Below are positions 58,135 through 64,000 of a stretch of DNA of 64,000 bases, piece by piece. Within the stretch, counting starts at the first letter, position 1. Every line of letters starts with the position of its first letter. This DNA is from Clusia tigrina (taxonomy: Eukaryota > Arthropoda > Insecta > Diptera > Clusiidae). The translations under genes and the position numbers were made by a program. The stretch is taken from contig CAKKTE020000510.1 in the NCBI GenBank assembly GCA_920105625.2, positions 310,001 through 374,000 of the forward strand. Reading direction: 5' to 3'. The notes under the pieces were generated by a model. The model was given only the letters and a program-made list of their open reading frames with translations. It ran no database searches and had not been told where the DNA came from.

Positions 58135-60110
58135 GAAATACCGTATAGAAGTTAGGGCCAATTGAAGTTTTATCAGTGTTTGATTTGGGACTCAAGGGTA
58201 GCATAGCTTTGAGCGATAGCTTAAATTGACAAGAGGCTCGAGTACTTTATTGTTACAAAATTTCAAGGTTTTATGACGCTCCAGTTAAAAGTTACAAGCA
58301 TTTGTATGTTGCAAACTTTGATAGGTGTAGGACGTACCGTATAGAAGTTAGGGCCATTTGAAGTTTTATCCGTGTTTGATTTGGGACTCAAGGGTAGCAT
58401 AGCTTTTGAGCGATAGCTTAAATTGACAAGAGGCTCGAGTACTTTATTGTTACAAAGTTTCAAGGTTTTATGACGCTCCAGTTAAAAGTTACAAGCATTT
58501 GTATGTTGCAAACTTTGATAGGTGTAGGACGTACCGTATAGAAGCTAGGGTCATTTGAAGTTTTATCCGTGTTTGATTTGGGACTCAAGGGTAGCATAGC
58601 TTTAAGCGATAGCTTAAATTGACAAGAGGCTCGAGTACTTTATTGTTACAAAATTTCAAGGTTTTATGACGCTCCAGTTAAAAGTTACAAGCATTTGTAT
58701 GTTGCAAACTTTGATAGGTGTAGGACGTACCGTATAGAAGTTAGGGCCATTTGAAGTTTTATCCGTGTTTGATTTGGGACTCAAGGGTAGCATAGCTTTG
58801 AGCGATAGCTTAAATTGACAAGAGGCTCGAGTACTTTATTGTTACAAAATTTCAAGGTTTTATGACGCTCCAGTTAAAAGTTACAAGCATTTGTATGTTG
58901 CAAACTTTGATAGGTGTAGGACGTACCGTATAGAAGTTAGGGCCATTTGAAGTTTTATCCGTGTTTGATTTGGGACTCAAGGGTAGCATCGCTGTGAGCG
59001 ATAGCTTTAATTGACAAGAGGCTCGAGTACTTTATTGTTACAAAATTTCAAGGTTTTATGACGCTCCAGTTAAAAGTTACAAGCATTTGTATGTTGCAAA
59101 CTTTGATAGGTGTAGGACGTACCGTATAGAAGTTAGGGCCATTTGAAGTTTTATCCGTGTTTGATTTGGGACTCAAGGGTAACATAGCTTTGAGCGATAG
59201 CTTAAATTGACAAGAGGCTCGAGTACTTTATTGTTACAAAATTTCAAGGTTTTATGACGCTCCAGTTAAAAGTTACAAGCATTTGTATGTTGCAAACTTT
59301 GATAGGTGTAGGACGTACCGTATAGAAGTTAGGGCCATTTGAAGTTTTATCCGTGTTTGATTTGGGACTCAAGGGTAGCATAGCTTTGAGCGATAGCTTA
59401 AATTGACAAGAGGCTCGAGTACTTTATTGTTACAAAATTTCAAGGTTTTATGACGCTCCAGTTAAAAGTTACAAGCATTTGTATGTTGCAAACTTTGATA
59501 GGTGTAGGACGTACCGTATAGAAGTTAGGTCCATTTGAAGTTTTATCCGTGTTTGATTTGGGACTCAAGGGTAGCATAGCTTTGAGCGATAGCTTAAATT
59601 GACAAGAGGCTCGAGTACTTTATTGTTATAAAGTTTCAAGGTTTTATGACGCTCCAGTAAAAAGTTACAAGCATTTGTATGTTGCAAACTTTGATAGGTG
59701 TAGGACGTACCGTATAGAAGTTAGGGCCATTTGAAGTTTTATCCGTGTTTGATTTGGGACTCAAGGGTAGCATAGCTTTGAGCGATAGCTTAAATTGACA
59801 AGAGGCTCGAGTACTTTATTGTTACAAAATTTCAAGGTTTTATGACGCTCCAGTAAAAAGTTACAAGCATTTGTATGTTGCAAACTTTGATAGGTGTAGG
59901 ACGTACCGTATAGAAGTTAGGGCCATTTGAAGTTTTATCCGTGTTTGATTTGGGACTCAAGGGTAGCATAGCTTTGAGCGATAGCTTAAATTGACAAGAG
60001 GCTCGAGTACTTTATTGTTACAAAGTTTCAAGATTTTATGACGCTCCAGTAAAAAGTTACAAGCATTTGTATGTTGCAAACTTTGATAGGTGTAGGACGT
60101 ACCGTATAGA
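58135..60110. repeat. 12-monomer tandem duplication, copy 2 (two monomers lost)
   Basis: Partner of 55783-58134, directly adjacent. Private changes: GGGTCATTTG (58549), ATCGCTGTGAGC (58989) and GATAGCTTTAATTG (59000). The loss of 391 bases (two units minus the 1-base deletion) joins the AGCTAGGG unit directly to the TTAAGCGATAG unit. The right limit is approximate. Confidence 0.9.
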
Positions 60111-63100
60111 AGTTAGGGCCATTTGAAGTTTTATCCGTGTTTGATTTGGGACTCAAGGGTAGCATAGCTTTGAGCGATAGCTTAAATTGACAAGAGGCTC
60201 GAGTACTTTATTGTTACAAAATTTCAAGGTTTTATGACGCTCCAGTTAAAAGTTACAAGCATTTGTATGTTGCAAACTTTGATAGGTGTAGGAAATACCG
60301 TATAGAAGTTAGGGCCAATTGAAGTTTTATCAGTGTTTGATTTGGGACTCAAGGGTAGCATAGCTTTGAGCGATAGCTTAAATTGCCAAGAGGCTCGAGT
60401 ACTTTATTGTTACAAAATTTCAAGGTTTTATGACGCTCCAGTTAAAAGTTACAAGCATTTGTATGTTGCAAACTTTGATAGGTGTAGGACGTACCGTATA
60501 GAAGTTAGGGCCATTTGAAGTTTTATCCGTGTTTGATTTGGGACTCAAGGGTAGCATAGCTTTGAGCGATAGCTTAAATTGACAAGAGGCTCGAGTACAC
60601 TATTGTTACAAAATTTCAAGGTTTTATGACGCTCCAGTTAAAAGTTACAAGCATTTGTATGTTGCAAACTTTGATAGGTGTAGGACGTACCGTATAGAAG
60701 TTAGGGCCATTTGAAGTTTTATCCGTGTTTGATTTGGGACTCAAGGGTAGCATAGCTTTGAGCGATAGCTTAAATTGACAAGAGGCTCGAGTACTTTATT
60801 GTTACAAAATTTCAAGGTTTTATGACGCTCCAGTTAAAAGTTACAAGCATTTGTATGTTGCTAACTTTGATAGGTGTAGGACGTACCGTATAGAAGTTAG
60901 GGCCATTTGAAGTTTTATCCGTGTTTGATTTGGGACTCAAGGGTAGCATAGCTTTGAGCGATAGCTTAAATTGACAAGAGGCTCGAGTACTTTATTGTTA
61001 CAAAGTTTCAAGGTTTTATGACGCTCCAGTAAAAAGTTACAAGCATTTGTATGTTGCAAACTTTGATAGGTGTAGGACGTACCGTATAGAAGTTAGGGCC
61101 ATTTGAAGTTTTATCCGTGTTTGATTTGGGACTCAAGGGTAGCATAGCTTTGAGCGATAGCTTAAATTGACAAGAGGCTCGAGTACTTTATTGTTACAAA
61201 GTTTCAAGGTTTTATGACGCTCCAGTAAAAAGTTACAAGCATTTGTATGTTGCAAACTTTGATAGGTGTAGGACGTACCGTATAGAAGTTAGGGCCATTT
61301 GAAGTTTTATCCGTGTTTGATTTGGGACTCAAGGGTAGCATAGCTTTGAGCGATAGCTTAAATTGACAAGAGGCTCGAGTACTTTATTGTTACAAAGTTT
61401 CAAGGTTTTATGACGCTCCAGCAAAAAGTTACAAGCATTTGTATGTTGCAAACTTTGATAGGTGTAGGACGTACCGTATAGAAGTTAGGGCCATTTGAAG
61501 TTTTATCCGTGTTTGATTTGGGACTCAAGGGTAGCATAGCTTTGAGCGATAGCTTAAACTGACAAGATTCTCGAGTACTTTATTGTTACAAAATTTCAAG
61601 GTTTTATGACGCTCCAGTTAAAAGTTACAAGCATTTGTATGTTGCAAACTTTGATAGGTGTAGGACGTACCGTATAGAAGTTAGGGCCATTTGAAGTTTT
61701 ATCCGTGTTTGATTTGGGACTCAAGGGTAGCATAGCTTTGAGCGATAGCTTAAATTGACACGAGGCTCGAGTACTTTATTGTTACAAAATTTCAAGGTTT
61801 TATGACGCTCCAGTTAAAAGTTACAAGCATTTGTATGTTGCAAACTTTGATAGGTGTAGGAAATACCGTATAGAAGTTAGGGCCAATTGAAGTTTTATCA
61901 GTGTTTGATTTGGGACTCAAGGGTAGCATAGCTTTGACCGATAGCTTAAATTGACAAGAGGCTCGAGTACTTTATTGTTACAAAATTTCAAGGTTTTATG
62001 ACGCTCCAGTTAAAAGTTACAAGCATTTGTATGTTGCAAACTTTGATAGGTGTAGGAAATACCGTATAGAAAATTTCAAGGTTTTATGACGCTCCAGTTA
62101 AAAGTTACAAGCATTTGTATGTTGCAAACTTTGATAGGTGTAGGAAATACCGTATAGAAGTTAGGGCCAATTGAAGTTTTATCAGTGTTTGATTTGGGAC
62201 TCAAGGGTAGCATAGCTTTGAGCGATAGCTTAAATTGACAAGAGGCTCGAGTACTTTATTGTTATAAAATTTCAAGGTTTTATGACGCTCCAGTTAAAAG
62301 TTACAAGCATTTGTATGTTGCAAACTTTGATAGGTGTAGGACGTACCGTATAGAAGTTAGGGCCATTTGAAGTTTTATCCGTGTTTGATTTGGGACTCAA
62401 GGGTAGCATAGCTTTGAGCGATAGCTTAAATTGACAAGAGGCTCGAGTACTTTATTGTTACAAAGTTTCAAGGTTTTATGACGCTCCAGTAAAAAGTTAC
62501 AAGCATTTGTATGTTGCAAACTTTGATAGGTGTAGGACGTACCGTATAGAAGTTAGGGCCATTTGAAGTTTTATCCGTGTTTGATTTGGGACTCAAGGGT
62601 AGCATAGCTTTGAGCGATAGCTTAAATTGACTAGAGGCTCGAGTACTTTATTGTTACAAAATTTCAAGGTTTTATGACGCTCCAGTTAAAAGTTACAAGC
62701 ATTTGTATGTTGCAAACTTTGATAGGTGTAGGACGTACCGTATAGAAGTTAGGGCCATTTGAAGTTTTATCCGTGTTTGATTTGGGACTCAAGGCTAGCA
62801 TAGCTTTGAGCGATAGCTTAAATTGACAAGAGGCTCGAGTACTTTATTGTTACAAAGTTTCAAGGTTTTATGACGCTCCAGTAAAAAGTTACAAGCATTT
62901 GTATGTTGCAAACTTTGATAGGTGTAGGACGTACCGTATAGAAGTTAGGGCCATTTGAAGTTTTATCCGTGTTTGATTTGGGACTCAAGGGTAGCATAGC
63001 TTTGAGCGATAGCTTAAATTGACAAGAGGCTCGAGTACTTTATTGCTACAAAATTTCAAGGTTTTATGACGCTCCAGTTAAAGTTACAAGCATTTGTATG

Positions 63101-64000
63101 TTGCAAACTTTGATAGGTGTAGGACGTACCGTATAGAAGTTAGGGCCATTTGAAGTTTTATCCGTGTTTGATTTGGGACTCAAGGGTAGCATAGCTTTGA
63201 GCGATAGCTTAAATTGATAAGAGGCTCGAGTACTTTATTGTTACAAAATTTCAAGGTTTTATGACGCTCCAGTTAAAAGTTACAAGCATTTGTATGTTGC
63301 AAACTTTGATAGGTGTAGGACGTACCGTATAGAAGTTAGGGCCATTTGAAGTTTTATCCGTGTTTGATTTGGGACTCAAGGGTAGCATAGCTTTGAGCGA
63401 TAGCTTAAATTGACAAGAGGCTCGAGTACTTTATTGTTACAAAATTTCAAGGTTTTATGACGCTCCAGTTAAAAGTTACAAGCATTTGTATGTTGCAGAC
63501 TTTAATAGGTGTAGGAAATACCGTATAGAAGTTAGGGCCAATTGAAGTTTTATCAGTGTTTGATTTGGGACTCAAGGGTAGCATAGCTTTGAGCGATAGC
63601 TTAAATTGACAAGAGGCTCGAGTACTTTATTGTTACAAAATTTCAAGGTTTTATGACGCTCCAGTTAAAAGTTACAAGCATTTGTATGTTGCAAACTTTG
63701 ATAGGTGTAGGACGTACCGTATAGAAGTTAGCGCCATTTGAAGTTTTATCCGTGTTTGATTTGGGACTCAAGGGTAGCATAGCTTTGAGCGATAGCTTAA
63801 ATTGACAAGAGGCTCGAGTACTTTATTGTTACAAAATTTCAAGGTTTTATGACGCTCCAGTTAAAAGTTACAAGCATTTGTATGTTGCAAACTTTGATAG
63901 GTGTAGGACGTACCGTATAGAAGTTAGGGCCATTTGAAGTTTTATCCGTGTTTGATTTGGGACTCAAGGGTAGCATAGCTTTGAGCGATAGCTTAAATTG
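60111..64000 (+). repeat. Class A/B/C monomers to the right edge
   Basis: About twenty units. Class B markers near 60990, 61185, 61395, 62463 and 62850. Class C at 60292, 61860, 62056, 62144 and 63515. Private changes include AAATTGCCAAG (60383), GAGTACACTATTG (60595), TTGCTAACTTTG (60858), CCAGCAAAAAG (61418), AAGATTCTCGAG (61566), GACACGAGGC (61757), TTGACCGATAG (61935), TTGACTAGAGG (62628), CAAGGCTAGC (62791), a 1-base deletion CAGTTAAAGTTAC (63075), TTGATAAGAGG (63217) and TTGCAGACTTTAATAGG (63494). The array continues beyond 64000. Confidence 0.85.
62070..62157 (+). repeat. 88-bp truncated monomer
   Basis: GTATAG at 62064-62069 joins directly to AAAATTTCAAGG at 62070, linking unit position 180 to 93 and removing 108 bases, with AA as shared microhomology. 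The resulting unit spans positions 93-180 only, flanked by class C markers at 62056 and 62144, 88 bases apart. It is the shortest unit in the window and occurs once. Confidence 0.95.

Larger units (their letters stand above)
1..64000 (+). repeat. 196-bp tandem satellite array filling the window
   Basis: Canonical unit starts fall at 1, 197, 393, 589, 785, 981, 1177, 1373 and so on to 63937, all head to tail with no inversion. The bookkeeping of indels (net -352) gives exactly 328 register units plus a 64-base partial unit at the right edge. Most monomers differ from the canonical unit at 0-4 positions. Each unit normally has one CTCGAG site (unit 73-78), two AGCT sites (41-44, 54-57), two GTAC sites (78-81, 170-173) and one GGCC (188-191). 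No non-satellite insertion is present. Centromeric, pericentromeric or subtelomeric heterochromatin is the usual home of such arrays (established knowledge), but the locus and species cannot be read from the sequence. The array runs off both ends. Confidence 0.98.

Noticed and set aside
1..64000. CRISPR-like array of repeats and spacers
   Set aside because: The whole 196-bp period is repeated, with no unique spacers between short repeats.
1..64000. Telomere-type, rDNA or retrotransposon sequence
   Set aside because: No TTAGGG/TTTAGGG runs, rRNA-like blocks, long terminal repeats or polymerase-coding frames were found on either strand.

Overview
This window is a single uninterrupted block of eukaryotic satellite DNA. 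From base 1 to base 64000 it consists of head-to-tail copies of one 196-bp monomer, all in the same orientation. I see no gene, RNA gene, transposon, microsatellite tract or unique sequence in it. Adding up every length change I found (net -352 bases) puts the last monomer start (63937) exactly 328 monomer units after base 1, so the inventory of insertions and deletions should be essentially complete. The array starts and ends mid-array, so it continues past both edges. The canonical monomer (bases 1-196) has A56 C27 G47 T66, 37.8% GC, and 6 CpGs against about 6.5 expected. A megasatellite-scale array of about 200-bp units points to a eukaryotic centromere, pericentromere or subtelomere. Plant or invertebrate are both possible. 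I do not recognise the family and cannot name a species.

Monomer classes are defined by linked substitutions, numbered within the 196-bp unit. Class A is canonical. Class B carries 96 A>G plus 122 T>A. Class C carries 169-170 CG>AA, 193 T>A and, in the next monomer, 11 C>A, so it straddles the unit boundary. Classes D and E are more diverged. 'G' is a 40-bp internal tandem duplication (units 86-125). 'F' is a 58-bp deletion joining unit position 180 to 43.

Layout. 1-12.4 kb: two copies of a roughly 5.9-7.1 kb superrepeat (about 1.8-6.5 kb and 7.7-12.4 kb), separated by a cluster of strongly diverged monomers (6.77-8.62 kb) that is itself duplicated (1175 bp). 12.4-19.2 kb: mostly class A, with a 10-monomer tandem duplication (1959/1960 bp). 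18.9-26.2 kb: class B-rich, with A/B alternation, ending in a 4-monomer (784-bp) duplication. 26.2-31.9 kb: the most rearranged part, holding repeated D-(E)-G-F cassettes. 31858-40204 and 40205-50493: two tandem copies of an 8347-bp (43-monomer) higher-order unit. The second copy contains a 2726-bp tandem duplication and lacks 784 bp. 48.2-54.0 kb: a 21-monomer (4116-bp) duplication. 55.8-60.1 kb: a 12-monomer (2352-bp) duplication with a 391-bp loss in copy 2. 60.1-64 kb: ordinary A/B/C monomers plus one 88-bp truncated unit.

The biology here is how the array evolves. Duplications nest at scales of 1, 4, 6, 10, 12, 14, 21 and 43 monomers. Rare shared indels prove the relationships and let some copies be ordered in time. 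Short open frames of 60-73 codons appear only where a recurrent in-frame TGA is mutated, and are not genes.
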